Made by a program: the position numbers and the translations under genes. This document shows positions 1 through 10,490 of a stretch of 64,000 bases of DNA, one piece after another. How positions within the stretch are numbered: position 1 is the first letter of the stretch; the number at the start of each line of letters is the position of its first letter. This DNA is from Chrysemys picta bellii (taxonomy: Eukaryota; Chordata; Testudines; Emydidae), in the NCBI RefSeq assembly GCF_011386835.1, contig NC_088796.1, positions 85,147,968 through 85,211,967 of the forward strand, written 5' to 3'. The notes below the pieces were generated by a model that was given only the letters and a program-made list of their open reading frames with translations, was not told the DNA's origin and made no database searches.

Positions 1-2
1 AG

Positions 3-596
3 GGGTACTTTTCAATGGTGCTGCAAGCACTTGTGGATCACAAGGAATGTTTCACCAACATCAACGCGGGCTGGCCGGGAAGGGTTCATGATGCTCGCAT
101 CTTCAGGAACACTTCTCTGTTTAAAGGGCTGCAGCAAGGGACTTACTTCCCGGACCAGAAAATAACCGTTGGGGATGTTGAAATGCCAATAGTTATTCTT
201 GGGGACCCAGCCTACCCCTTAATGCCATGGCTCATGAAGCCATACACAGGCAGCCTGGACAGGAGTCAGGAGCTGTTTAACTACAGGCTGAGCAAGTGCA
301 GAATGGTGGTAGAATGTGCATTTGGCCGTTTAAAAGGTCCCTGGAGATCGCTATTGACTCGCTCTGACCTCAGCCAAAGAAATCTCCCCATTGTTATTTC
401 TGCTTGCTGTGTGCTCCACAATCTATGTGAAAGTAAGGGGGAGATCTTTATGGCAGGGTGGGAGGCTGAGGCAAATTGCCTGGCTGCTGATTACGCGCAG
501 CCAGACACCAGGGCGATTAGAAGAGCACACCAGGAAGCACTGTGCATCAGAGAGGCTTTGAAAACCAGTTTCATGACTGGCCAGGCTACAGTGTGA
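3..596 (+). CDS. Harbinger transposase (HARBI1-like DDE nuclease), C-terminal part
   Basis: The frame is open from the left edge to a TGA at 594-596, so the start lies upstream; the Met at 15 is internal. The protein belongs to the DDE_Tnp_4/HARBI1-type nucleases, which cut and join the transposon ends in the nucleus. Visible landmarks are the conserved VHDARIF block, the second catalytic Asp in GDPAYPL, and the catalytic Glu in VVECAFGRLKGPW, followed by the usual SACCVLHNLCE block. The first catalytic Asp expected in a GxxDGTH-like motif must be outside the window. No internal stop or frameshift is seen. A poly(A) signal follows at 702. The Myb-like gene on the opposite strand is its likely partner. 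Confidence 0.9.
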   Translation, partial: GYFSMVLQALVDHKECFTNINAGWPGRVHDARIFRNTSLFKGLQQGTYFPDQKITVGDVEMPIVILGDPAYPLMPWLMKPYTGSLDRSQELFNYRLSKCRMVVECAFGRLKGPWRSLLTRSDLSQRNLPIVISACCVLHNLCESKGEIFMAGWEAEANCLAADYAQPDTRAIRRAHQEALCIREALKTSFMTGQATV

Positions 597-701
597 AATT
601 TGTGTTTGTTTCTCCTTCATGAAAACCCGCCCCCTTTATTGACTCATTCATTCTCTGTAAGGAACCCACCCTCCCCGTTCCCCCAGCTTTCTTTCAAAGG
701 A

Positions 702-707
702 AATAAA
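702..707 (+). terminator. AATAAA poly(A) signal of the transposase gene
   Basis: AATAAA lies 106 bases past the transposase stop, in the short region between the two convergent Harbinger genes. No other AATAAA occurs between the stop and this site. Confidence 0.55.
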
Positions 708-735
708 GTCACTATCATTTAAAAATCATGTATTC

Positions 736-741
736 TTTATT
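736..741 (-). terminator. AATAAA poly(A) signal of the Myb-like gene
   Basis: TTTATT on the + strand is AATAAA on the - strand. It lies about 95 bases past the stop of the Myb/SANT-like gene and only 28 bases from the opposite-strand signal, so the two transcripts would end tail to tail or overlap slightly. Confidence 0.5.
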
Positions 742-834
742 AACTGATTATAAACATAGGGAGAGAACCAGCAAGGTAATCTGGGTGAGGTTTGGGAGGA
801 GGATAGGAGGGAAGTAAAAGGCCACTGAACAAAT

Positions 835-2908
835 TCAATGTAATGACAGCCTTTTGGTTGGGCTGTCCATTGGGGTGGAGTGGGAAGGTGCACGGAGCCT
901 CCCCCCCCGCGTTCTTACACGTCTGGGTGAGGAGGATATGAAACATGGTGAGGGGGGAGGGAGGTTACACAGGGGCTGTAGCGGCACTCTGTCATCCTGC
1001 TGCCGTTCCTGAAGCTCCACCAGACGCCGGAGCATGTCCGTTTGCTCACGCAGCAGCCCCAGCGTTGCAGCCTGCCACCCCTCATCTCGAGCGTCCCTCA
1101 GGACCTCGCATTCACTGGCATCTTTCCTAAATTTAGTTACAGTGTCCTTCCACTCATTCAAATGAGCTCTTTCATTGCGGGTGCATTCCATTATTTCAGT
1201 GAACATGTCATCTCTTGTCCTCTTTCTACGCCGCCTTATTTGAGATAGCCTTCGGGATGGAGGAGAGAGGCTTGAAAAATTTGCAGCTGCTGGAGGGAGG
1301 GTTGAAAAAAAGGAGAGAAGTTTTTAAAATGATACATTTTACAGAACAATGCTTATACTCTTTCTTGGTGAAAAACACTATTCACATTACATAGCACATG
1401 TGATTTCAGTACAAGGTCGCAATTTCCATCTTAATATTGAGTGCCTGTGGCTTTGGTGTTAGAGATCACAGATGCAGGTCCGGGCAATAGAATTCAGCTT
1501 GCATGCAGCCATGGTAAGCCATTGTCTTTCGGCTTCTGCGCCCTCCTTTCCCACATACCAAGCAAAGCCCATTGACTGCTGCGGTTTTCCTGTTAACCTT
1601 CAGCAGCAGAAAACAAACTACCCCCCCCCCATCCAATTCTCTGGAATGATCGCTTTATCCCTCCCCCCACCGCGTGGCAGGTATCAGGGAAGATCCCTGC
1701 AGAAACCAAACTAACCTCCCCGCCTCCCCCTCCCGCCATGAATTCTCTGGGATGATCGCTGTACCCCTCCCCCCACCGCGTGGAGATCCCTGCTAGCCAA
1801 ACGCGAAAAGCTCAGGGCCAATTACCCCCCCCCCCCTGCGCGCGCTTGGCTAACTGCAGGGAAGGATTTCTTTTCAGCCACAGGCAAACAGCCCAGTAGG
1901 AACGGCCACCTCTGTCCCCTTAATTAAGTTCCCATATTTCAACCAGGTTACCATGAGCGATATCACTCTCCTGAGGATCACACAGCAAGATAAAGAACGG
2001 ATGTTGCTTGAATGCCAGCAAACACCGGGACCATACGCTGCCAGGCTTTGTCAGGCAATGATACCAGATTACTTGCTGCAGGCATGGCGTGGTCAAGTGT
2101 CCTACCATGGAGGACGGAATAAGGCTGCACTGCTCAGAAACCTTGTGGCAAGGCTTTTGGAGTACCTCCAGGAGAGCTTCATGGAGATGTCCCTGGAGGA
2201 TTTCCGCTCCATCCCCAGACACGTTAACAGACTTTTCCAGTAGCTGTAGTGGCCACGAATGCATCCCAAATCCTCAGGGCAAAGTAATCATTAAAAAACG
2301 CTTGCTTTTAAAACAAGTTTTATATTTTAAAAGGTAAACTCACCTGAGGTCCCTTCCATGGCGTCATGGTCTTGGATACTGGGTTGGGAGGGTACTTCAG
2401 TCAGACTGAGAAAAAGATCCTGGCTGTTGGGGGGAACGGAGTGCTGGGTGCTCTCTGCAAGCTCGTCCTCCTCCTCCTCCTCTTCCCCATCCGCAGAATC
2501 CTCAGGTGTAGCTGATGAGACTATCCCCGACCCGGAATCCACGGTCACAGGTGGGGTAGTGGTGGCAGCCCCCCCTAGAATTGCATGCAGCTCGGCGTAG
2601 AAGCAGCATGTCCGCGGCTCTGACCCGGAGTGACCGTTTGCCTCCTTTGTTTTTTGATAGGCTTGTCTGAGCTCCTTGACTTTCACGTGGCACTGATCTG
2701 AGTCCCTATTGTGGCCTCTCTCAATCATGCCCTTGGAGATTTTTTCAAAAGTTTTTGCATTTCGTCTTTTAGAACGAAGTTCTGCTAGCACTGAATCCTC
2801 TTCCCATATAGCGATCAGATCCAGTACCTCCCATACGCTCCATGCTGGTGCTCTTTTTCGATTATCGGCCTGCATGGTTACCTGTGCTGATGAGCTATCT
2901 GTGGTCAC
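835..2908 (-). CDS. Harbinger-associated Myb/SANT-like DNA-binding protein, two exons
   Basis: Exon 1 runs from the ATG at 2908 down to 2344, and exon 2 from 1289 down to the stop at 835. The donor reads CAG|GTGAGT (2343 is the first intron base). The acceptor is a pyrimidine tract ending CCTCCAG at 1290, with a second CAG directly after it (a NAGNAG pair; both choices stay in frame). Joining gives 1020 nt, 339 residues, with no stop. Residues about 15-95 form a Myb/SANT-like trihelix domain (APAWSVWEVLDLIAIW ... CHVKVKELRQAY). An acidic run (EEEEEEDE) follows near residue 145, and exon 2 gives an Arg/Lys-rich stretch (RRRRKRTRDD) and a helical C-terminal region (MLRRLVELQERQQ). The family binds transposon DNA and helps bring the transposase to the nucleus. 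The intron is inferred from sequence only. Confidence 0.8.
1472..2243 (+). CDS. Unrecognised third Harbinger ORF, possible two-exon gene inside the Myb-like intron
   Basis: A 96-codon frame at 1953-2243 stays open upstream to a good acceptor (TTTCTTTTCAG, exon from 1878). A donor CATG|GTAAGC at 1513/1514 ends a short ORF starting at ATG 1472, just after an in-frame TAG at 1460. Joining 1472-1513 to 1878-2243 keeps frame and gives 135 residues; ATTAAA follows the stop at 2290. The product is mostly helical and polar, with blocks RITQQDKERMLLECQQ, PDYLLQAWRGQVSYHGG and NLVARLLEYLQESF. I do not recognise the family; there is a faint resemblance to BEN-type domains but no firm match. It runs antisense to the intron of the Myb-like gene. 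The start and first exon are uncertain; the second exon is better supported. Confidence 0.45.
2290..2295 (+). terminator. ATTAAA poly(A) signal variant after the third ORF
   Basis: ATTAAA occurs 47 bases after the stop of the + strand ORF and lies within the intron of the opposite-strand gene. It is the commonest variant signal, but a six-base match is weak evidence alone. Confidence 0.3.
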
Positions 2909-3240
2909 CTGTGCTCTCCACGCTGGGCAAACAGGAAATGAAATTCAAATGTTCCCGGGGCTTTTCCTGCCTACCTGGCCAGTGCATCCGAGTTCAGATT
3001 GCTGTCCAGAGTGGTCACAATGGTGCACTGTGGGATAGCTCCCGGAGGCCAATACCATCGCATTGCGGCCACACTAACCCTAATTCGAAATACTAAAATC
3101 AATTTTGGCGCTACTCCGCTCGTCGGGGTGGAGTACAGAAATCGATTTAAAGAGCCCTTTATTTCGAATTAAATGGCGTCGTTGTGTGGATGGGTGCAGG
3201 GTTAATTTGAATTAACGCTGCTAAATCCGAATTAAAGTCG

Positions 3241-3256
3241 TAGTGTAGACCAGGCC
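3241..3256. repeat. Right terminal repeat of the Harbinger element
   Basis: TAGTGTAGACCAGGCC is the outer end of the element. It differs at one position from the terminus at 63985-64000 and resembles the ends of the MITEs at 26267 and 52553, so all belong to one terminus class. Confidence 0.7.
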
Positions 3257-4812
3257 TGAGATTACAGATGATATCTACAAAGGATGTAAAAGTTTTTTGA
3301 ATTTGGTGAAAAATAATGTTGTGTCTTCAGAGACAAATGCTATACCTTGGAAGTATACCTGGATCTTAGACTTTGTACAAATCTTGCTGCCTTGATAGTC
3401 TTGTCTGAGAAAGCAAACTTCTTCCTCTCTTGTGGGTTGCTATGTACCTGTAGCCCCAGTCAAGGTTTTCTGCTTCCTTTGCAGCCATGAAGTGTCACTC
3501 CTACTTCCACTTTTGAGTCTCTGATTAGGGTACTTGAAGTAATTACTCAAGATGATGGCCTCCTAGAATCTACAGTCCAGATATAATTACCATTAGGAGA
3601 GATTACTCAGTCAGTCTTATGTCTCATTGGATTTTCACTTACCAGAATAGCCACAGCATAGTCAGTAAGGATGCAAGGTGGCTGGCTTTATAAAGCAGGC
3701 ATAAGCCGCTCTACCTCACTTGATTTTTCCCTCACGCTAAGGGAATCCTCATCTGGCTGGCCAAATTGATTTTATGGTCCCTATATGCTGCCACAGCTGT
3801 AAGAAGGGGCTACATCCGGCCAAGTATCTGGTTATATGCCTTTGCATTGGCTTCTAATTTTCCTTGGATAACTAAATCCAATGAATTTGGCAATTCAGGG
3901 AATGAAGGCTGTTCTAGCCCAATATGTTAATCTGGGATAACTTGCTAAATGTTTTAGAATAGCTTTAACTAGCAACTCTTCTTGCAGCATTATAGATCTA
4001 TTATATATCTGCCCAGGTGTCAGAAGTGGCTCATTACAACCAACGAAATTGGGATGCAGAAAAAAAATCTGAAAGGATTTGAATTCTTCCTTTCTGCAGC
4101 TTTAAAATTTATTGGATTGTAACTCTTCTTTCTTGTTGCAGAATAGTAAAATGAGATAATCTGTTGCCTTCTGTCATCAAAAATGCATTGACATGCCTGC
4201 AAATAGAAAACATGATTTTAACCATTTCCTTGTGGCAGCTGCAAGTCTCTGTAAAACCCATCATATATAATATTACACGGTTTGGTTTAAATTCCAAATG
4301 GGAAATACAGGCTTAGAAGTGGGAGAACCCTCAGTTAAAAGTGGGAGTTCCATCTGCAGTATCTCCACAGTGTTATTTGCAGCCTGCAGGTCTGAGGACA
4401 AAACCTGCATTAATCATTACTGCAGTGCATCACTGTAGGCAAGCACAGCTTTGCAGCTGTGAGCCTCATGAACTAGAATTATTACTTGCTTTCTGTAGGA
4501 AAATGTGCCATTGTACATTAAGGTTTGCAAATGGAGTATCTTTGAAATTTCACCATCCTGGGCTAAACTATACTTCTGTTCAGATTTGTCCAAGCATCTA
4601 ACCCTCCTTTTGCTTGTCTAGCTGGATCTACCTCTTTATAGGCACTTGCCTCTTCAGAGAGGACAAGAACCAGGACAGATAACTAAAGAAATAAGAAGTA
4701 CCCTTAATCTTCCTTAAGACATATATCAATACTTAACCAGGACTTAAAAAACAAAAGGGAAGTAGATTATTTTCCTGAAATTGTACAAATTAGTGACAAC
4801 TGTGTTAATAGT
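3257..4812. other. No gene seen
   Basis: Moderately AT-rich sequence with no long ORF of coding character, no microsatellite and no repeat I could name. Confidence 0.5.
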
Positions 4813-4902
4813 AGCAAAGAGTCCCGTGGCACCTTATAGACTAACAGAGGTATAGGAGCATGAGCTTTCGTGGGTGAATACCCATTCTTCGGATGCATGC
4901 CT
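4813..4902 (+). mobile_element. SINE fragment (GGCACCTTA...GCTTTCGTGGG family)
   Basis: Shares the blocks GTGGCACCTTATAGACTAACA and GAGCTTTCGTGGGTGAATACC with the copies at 27546, 28551, 28769 and 36105. It lacks the TTTCAGAGTAGCAGCCGTG head seen in the full copy at 28769, so it is 5'-truncated. It carries the short internal inverted pair GTGGGT/ACCCA. Confidence 0.75.
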
Positions 4903-5398
4903 TTGTTACTTTGCATCCCTTTGATACTTGACATGTGTTAATAGTGTGTCTATGTGTATAGTAGTTGTAGAAAAGAAAAAGTATTAAACTACAATACTTA
5001 ACATTGTATTAGTAACTATCAACAGCAGTACTAGTGGATCCTTGCTGTTCTGTAGCCATAAACTGTTTGTTAAGAAAGGAATTTCTTCAGATTATAGATT
5101 TCCAAAATTTATATTTAAGGTGTTTTAAATATGCCACAGCTTTATCATTTCCCAATATTTGACTTACTGTCAGAATGATTGATCTTGTCTAGTTATGTTT
5201 TTACTTAGCATGTTATTGCACAAACAGTAACAAAGTATAATACATTCTCCAAAGAAAACTAAAGTAAACTACAGTTGTTCAGCTGATATTATTTCTAGAG
5301 TGTATCAAGCAAGTCACTATTTCCTTCCCCCGCCACCATGTCTTCATTTTTTGGAAGACAAGTTTGCTATGGTATATATTATTAATTGGAGTTGAATT
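4903..5398. other. No gene seen
   Basis: AT-rich stretch between the SINE fragment and the hAT element; nothing further recognised. Confidence 0.5.
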
Positions 5399-5406
5399 TT
5401 CTAGTC

Positions 5407-6198
5407 CAGAGGTTCTCAAACTGTGGTCCATGGACCACCAGTGGTCCGCAAGCTCCATTCAGGTGGTCCAAGGATAGTTCCTTCTAAGGTGCGTGCCTGG
5501 ATGGCTGCATACACAAGAATGAAGGACCACTTACCTAATTAGTGGAGCCATGCCTGGGAGGCTCCACTAATTAGGTGCCTGGATCTGGAGAAGACGCACA
5601 TGTAAGGTGAGGTGGTGGCTTTGGGGGGGAATAGGATGTAGGTGGGAAGGGACAGGGGGTGAAAAGAGGGAGTGGGGGGAGTTTGGGACATGCAGGGCTG
5701 TGGCAGCCAGAGAAAGAGGCGACTTTCCCCAGCTCCAGGGCTGTGGCTGCTGGGGAGAGATGGCCCTCCTTCCCAGCCTCAGCTCTGTGGCGCAGGAGAG
5801 ACCCGCCCCCCCCCCCCCCACTCCTTCCCAGCCACAGCTCTGTGGCTGCTGTGGTGGGGGAGAGACCCTCCTCCTTCCTAACCCCAGCTTGGGGGCTGCT
5901 GCGGTGGGGGAGAGAGGGAGAGACACCCCCCTCTCCTTCTCACCCCCAGCTTGGGGGGCTACTGCGGCAGAAAAGAGAGGGCACATCTGTCGCATTAGAA
6001 AGGTAAGACTACGGATATTAAAATATGAGTTGTGTGCTTTTATTTGTAGAAGAAAAAATCTTAATGATTAATTATATCGCGCTTTTATCCAAAGTGCTTT
6101 ACAATAGTTAGCTGTCTGGAAAGATCATTAAGTGGTCCGCTGAGACCCTCAGCAATTTTCAAGTGGTCCGCGGGAAAAAAAAAGTTTGAGAACCACTG
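5407..6198. mobile_element. Non-autonomous hAT element (MITE) with GC-rich interior
   Basis: The ends are CAGAGGTTCTCAAACT and, reversed, CAGTGGTTCTCAAACT (one mismatch in 16), a classic hAT terminus. Eight-base flanks TTCTAGTC (5399-5406) and TTCTCGTC (6199-6206) match at seven positions, as expected for a hAT target duplication. The 792-bp body holds no transposase. Both subterminal regions repeat GTGGTCC/GTGGTCCGC motifs. The interior (5728-5985) is strongly GC-rich with about five diverged units of 50-60 bp around CAGCTCTGTGGCTGCTG and a C run near 5807; the ORFs there are artefacts of this composition. Confidence 0.9.
5728..5985. repeat. Diverged GC-rich tandem units inside the hAT element
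   Basis: About five units of 50-60 bp share CCCAGC..CAGCTCTGTGGCTGCTG and GGGGGAGAGACCC. They vary in length and are interrupted by C and G runs. They make several long spurious ORFs in four frames. Confidence 0.6.
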
Positions 6199-6206
6199 TT
6201 CTCGTC

Positions 6207-8044
6207 AGGCCTCTGCAGATTTGCCCATCGTTCAATGTGAAACATTTCATAAAACAGATTAATCTGATGGTGTTTGCTCTTTTACTTTGCTGTGGAAGAA
6301 TAAATGTTTATATCCAAAACAAACAAGTGTTCAACTGTCTAGTACAAAGATTGGTGCATGTTTAATGTTTAATTATTGTTGGCTCTTAAATGGCCTTATA
6401 TTTTTGTTCTCCTGTTTAGATTTTTTAAAAGTAATTATTATAATGCTTTCAGTTTTCATGGCCTTTTGCCTTCTGCTAAATAATTATCAGTAGTTCAGAT
6501 TTATTTTATGGAAATTATGCCTATTCTTAATCCAATGTATGCTTTAGCACATACATTTATTAACGAGGAACAAAAGCTTTCCAAACTCCCATTTATCATG
6601 GATAATATGTTATGGATGCACATGTTCTGGTGTGTGTATAGCATCATATAAAACAGCAGTATTTGTAAGTAACAAGGGAATATGCTGCTGCCAGTTATGG
6701 CTACAGTACAAATATACATGACACTAAATGGCTGCAACAATTCCAAGTTGACAGATGCTGAGCTTGAAATTGTTGGCAGCTTTTTTCCTAAAAACAAAAA
6801 CAGACTTTAATTTCTTTTAAAAGTTCCACTCTTTTTGAAACACTGATTCAACTCAACGGCTTCCATCAGAGGAGGAGACCCCGTCAATGTTTCCTTAAAA
6901 AACCCTAAATAAATGTAGCAGTTTTGAGTGTTGTGCCCTTGGGTCTTGATCCTCCGATTGATGTCAGTGGAAGTTAAGGGTGAACAACACCTTCTGGGAG
7001 GTGCTCAGAACCTTGAAAGGCAGTCCCTTTAAAATGTAGGTGAGACGATGTAATGGAGGTAGGACTTACCCACAGTGATCTCATAAATCAGGAACTGAAA
7101 CCGGTTGGAGTTGAGGAGACCAGAGCAAGTTAGTGGGGTCTGATTCACCACGCTGTTCCAGTTTTAAGATGGTGCAACTCAACAGAAGTCAATAGAATGG
7201 CATTGGTATGAAACTGGAGTAACTCAGCAGGCAATTGAGTCCATTGTTGTCAAAATTTCTTAAACCAGACAAGTGTCCTTTGAGAAAAGTGTGGCTTTAC
7301 ATTTTCTATTTTTTAAAATAGATGAATACTACCAAAAAGCAAATCATAGAACTTAGGAAGGAATATTTTTGTTTTAAAATATCTGTTCCAAAGAGAAGGC
7401 CGGATTCTCCACTGCTCTGCTCCTTGTGTAGACACATATACAAGTGCCAAGTGGGAGAAAATCACTACCATGGCAGCACACTATGCCCACAATGCACAAA
7501 TGTAATGGGACTACTAAAGATATTTAGGTGCCTAAAGATGTAAATAGGTGCCTAGTGGGATTACCTGCACCTTTAAGAACCTAAATACCTTTAAAAATCT
7601 GCCTCTGTGACCACACAGGTGCATGCAGTGGAAAATGAGATTTATGGGATTTTAAGAAAGCAAAACAGATTACTCCAATTGTTTCCAGAGAGAAGAATAT
7701 TACAAGGCAAAGTATAATATTTTGTAATTTTTTTTTAATGACACACATGAACAATGGGTTGCCACATAGCTGAAATATTCTGGCTTAGGTTAAGCCTGCA
7801 GTCATGGCAATGAATGCCAGCATTAATCTTCAGTGGTTGGAGGACTACCACCATAGGAGGAAGCAGCAGTGAAAAAGCAGCCACAACATCCCCTTCTTCA
7901 TGGGGGAGGCAGAGAGGAATAATACCTCCCAAAGAGTGGATTGTGTTCAATGGGAAGGACGGGAGAATGTTGGTGAACAGGATGACCCAGAAAGCAGGTC
8001 GAACACCACTGAAATGAGTATACTATACTATTTTGGTGTGAAAA
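6207..8044. other. No gene seen; possible CR1 5' remnant at the right edge
   Basis: AT-rich DNA. Phrases such as TCTTGATCC...GTCAGTGGAAGTTAAGGG near 6950 and AAATAGGTGCCTAGTGGG near 7545 recall old amniote repeats but are too decayed to classify. The stretch from about 7810 is GC-richer and may be decayed CR1 ORF1, but I cannot align it. Confidence 0.4.
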
Positions 8045-10490
8045 GGAAGGTTTTGGCTTCCCCGACTGTGGGATGCTGTTCCAGCAAGGAGGAGACATGG
8101 AGTCCACCTACTGGAGAAGTGGAAGAGCATCTTCAGACACTGACCTGCCAAACTAGTCAGGAGCACTTTAAACTATTTTTAAAGAGGATAAATGATAAAA
8201 GTGCAAAGATAAGTATTAAAAACAAAAACTGCCCTTGACAAAGGGCTGGAAGTTGTTGGTGGGAGGGGAAAATAGAGCGTTACAGGAGCAACAAGAATAA
8301 AAACAGTGGGGAAATCTGCTCAACATCTTAGATGTCTATGCAGTGAGTATAGGGAATTAAACTGGAAGTCTTAGTACACAGTTAAAACTATGACTTAATT
8401 GGCATCACAGAGACTTGGTGGGATAAATCTCATGACTGAAATAGTGATATAGGGGGCATAGCTTGTTCAGGAAGGACAGGAAAGGGAAAAGGGAGAAGTT
8501 ATTGCATTGTACATCAAGAACACTTATTTTGAGGTCCAGAAGAAGGTGAGAACCAGACCAGCTCAAAGTCTCTGGGTGAAGCAATCGGGGAGGCAGAGGT
8601 GATATCATGGTATGGGAGGTGGATGAGTCATTTGTAGAACAAATACACAAGACCTTGCAGTAATAGGGTACTTTAACTACCCAGACATCTGTTGAAAAAA
8701 TGATACAGCAAACCACAACATCTCCAGTAAGTTCTTGGAATGTGTTAAGGACAACTTATTTCAGAAGGTGGAGGAAGTAACCAGGGGGCAGCCTCTTCAG
8801 AGTTGGTTTTACCAGTGAGGAATTAGCTATGAATCTGAAGGTGGAAGGCAATTTGGATGAAAGTGATAATGAAATTATGGATTTCATAATTCTAAAGAAA
8901 GGAAGGTGTGAAAGCAGTGGAATAAAGACAACCTACTTCAAAAAAGCAGACTTTTAAAACTCAGAGTATTCAAGTTGTCCAGGCCTGGTGAAATTCACCT
9001 TAGGATACTTAAGAAACTAGCTGAAACAATCTCGGAATCATTAGTGACTACCTGAGAGAACTCATGGAGTAAGGGTGTGGTCACAGAGGACTGAAGAAGA
9101 GCAAACATAGTACCTAGCTGTGAAAAAGGGAACAAAGAGGTCCAAGGGAATTAAAGATGACTGTCTAACATTAATTCCTGGAAAGCTACTAGAACAAATT
9201 AGCAATTGATTTGTGAGCATGTAGAGGATACAGTGATAAACAATAGCCACCATTGGTTTGGCATGTTCTTGACAAATCCATTTAATATCTTTCTTTGACA
9301 GGGTTACTGACCTAGTGGATGGGGGAAAGGGGAGAGAGTAGTAGGTGTGATATATCTTGATTTTTAGCAAGACTTTTGACATAGTCCTACATGACATTCT
9401 CATAAACAAATTAGGGAAATGTAGTCCAGATGAAATTACTGCAAAGTGGGTGACAACTAGTTGAAAAATCATACTCAAACAGTAGTTATCAATGGTTCAC
9501 TGTCAAACTGGGAGGCCATATCTAGTGGGGTCCTTGCAGGAGTTTCCTGGGTATAGAACTAATCACTATTTTCATTAATGACTTGAATAACAGAATGGAG
9601 AGTACACACAGAGAATTTCAGAATAAAACCAAAGTGGGAGGGTTGCAAGCACTTTGGAGGACAGGATTAGAATTCAAAATAATTTTGATTAATTTGAGAA
9701 TTAGTCTAAAATCAACAAGATGAAACTCAATAAAGACCAAGTGCAAAGTACTCTGCTTGTGAAAGAAAAATCCAATGTACAAATATAAAATGGGGAATAA
9801 CTGGATAGACTGTAGTACTGCAGAAATGGATCTAAGGGCTATCGTGGATCGCAAATTGAACATGAGCCAACAATGTGATAAAGTTGCAAAAAATGCTAAT
9901 ATTATTTTGGGGTGTATTAACAGGCATGTCTTATATAAGACATGGCAAGTGATTGTTCTCAGCACTGGTAAGACCTCACTGGGGGAACTATATCCACGCA
10001 TTCTGGGTACCACATATTAAGAAAGATATGGAGAGAGTCCAGGGGAGAGCAACAAAAATGATAAAAAGTTTAGAAAACATAACCTATGAGGAAAGTTTAA
10101 AAAAAAAAACTGGGCATATTTAGTCTTGAGAAAAGAAGACTGAGGGAGGACCAGATAACACTCTACAGATATGTTAAGGACTATTATAAAGAGAATTGTG
10201 ATCACTTGTTTTCCTTGTCCACTGAAGGTAAGACAAGTAGTAATCTTGTCCAGGCTTAATCTTCAGCAAGGGAGAATTCAGTTAGAAAGTTTTATTGCCC
10301 AGTATCTAACTATAAAGATAGCAAGGGTCTACTATCAAAGGAATGGAATCCCCATCACTGGAGGCTTTTAAGAACAGTTTAAACACCTAGTGGGGATGGT
10401 CTAGATATACTTGGTCCTGTTTCAGCACAGGGGGTGGACTGCATGACTTCTCAAGGCCCCTTCCGGCCCTTCATTTCTATGGTTCCATGA
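8045..10490 (+). mobile_element. Old CR1 LINE (copy A), internally deleted
   Basis: Aligns in order with the CR1 at 42518. The end of the ORF1 esterase is at about 8050-8165 (GFGF.DCGMLF). The endonuclease region is from 8320 (TETWWDKSHD-like), the reverse transcriptase region about 9000-10000, and the CR1 3' end follows (GGATGGTCTAGATATACTTGG, ending in TTCTATGGTTCCATG near 10490). About 600 bp present in the 42.5-kb copy, between the FRKADF block and the KSPGPDE block, is missing at about 8965. Many stops and indels are present. It shares subfamily traits with the fragment at 35.6 kb. Confidence 0.85.
8320..10370 (+). pseudogene. CR1 ORF2 remnant (endonuclease and reverse transcriptase)
   Basis: Broken in all frames. 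Recognisable pieces are an endonuclease start (GITETWWDK), the aspartate-bearing GYFNYPDIC block near 8660, SPGEIHLR near 8980 after the deletion, a decayed first RT motif near 9360 (FSKTFDIVLHD), and a C-terminal block near 9840-9960 that still reads DRKLNMSQQCDKVAKNANIIL. The catalytic FADD box has decayed (GRIKPKWEGC region, 9610-9660). Confidence 0.7.

Larger units (their letters stand above)
1..3256. mobile_element. PIF/Harbinger DNA transposon, right part (left end outside window)
   Basis: The segment carries a Harbinger nuclease gene on the + strand, a Myb/SANT-like gene on the - strand, and a right terminus reading TAGTGTAGACCAGGCC at 3241-3256. In PIF/Harbinger elements the transposase and a Myb-like protein are the usual two genes. 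The left terminus lies upstream of the window, so the flanking duplication cannot be tested; the right flank begins TGA, close to the usual TWA. The two genes converge, with poly(A) signals about 30 bp apart. The transposase reading frame (as far as visible) and the spliced Myb-like frame are both undamaged, so the copy looks young. The intron also hosts a third + strand ORF. Confidence 0.85.

Noticed and set aside
5567..6071. Overlapping ORFs of 69-154 codons on both strands
   Set aside because: They arise from GC-rich tandem units inside a hAT MITE; low-complexity Pro/Gly/Arg products with no domain.
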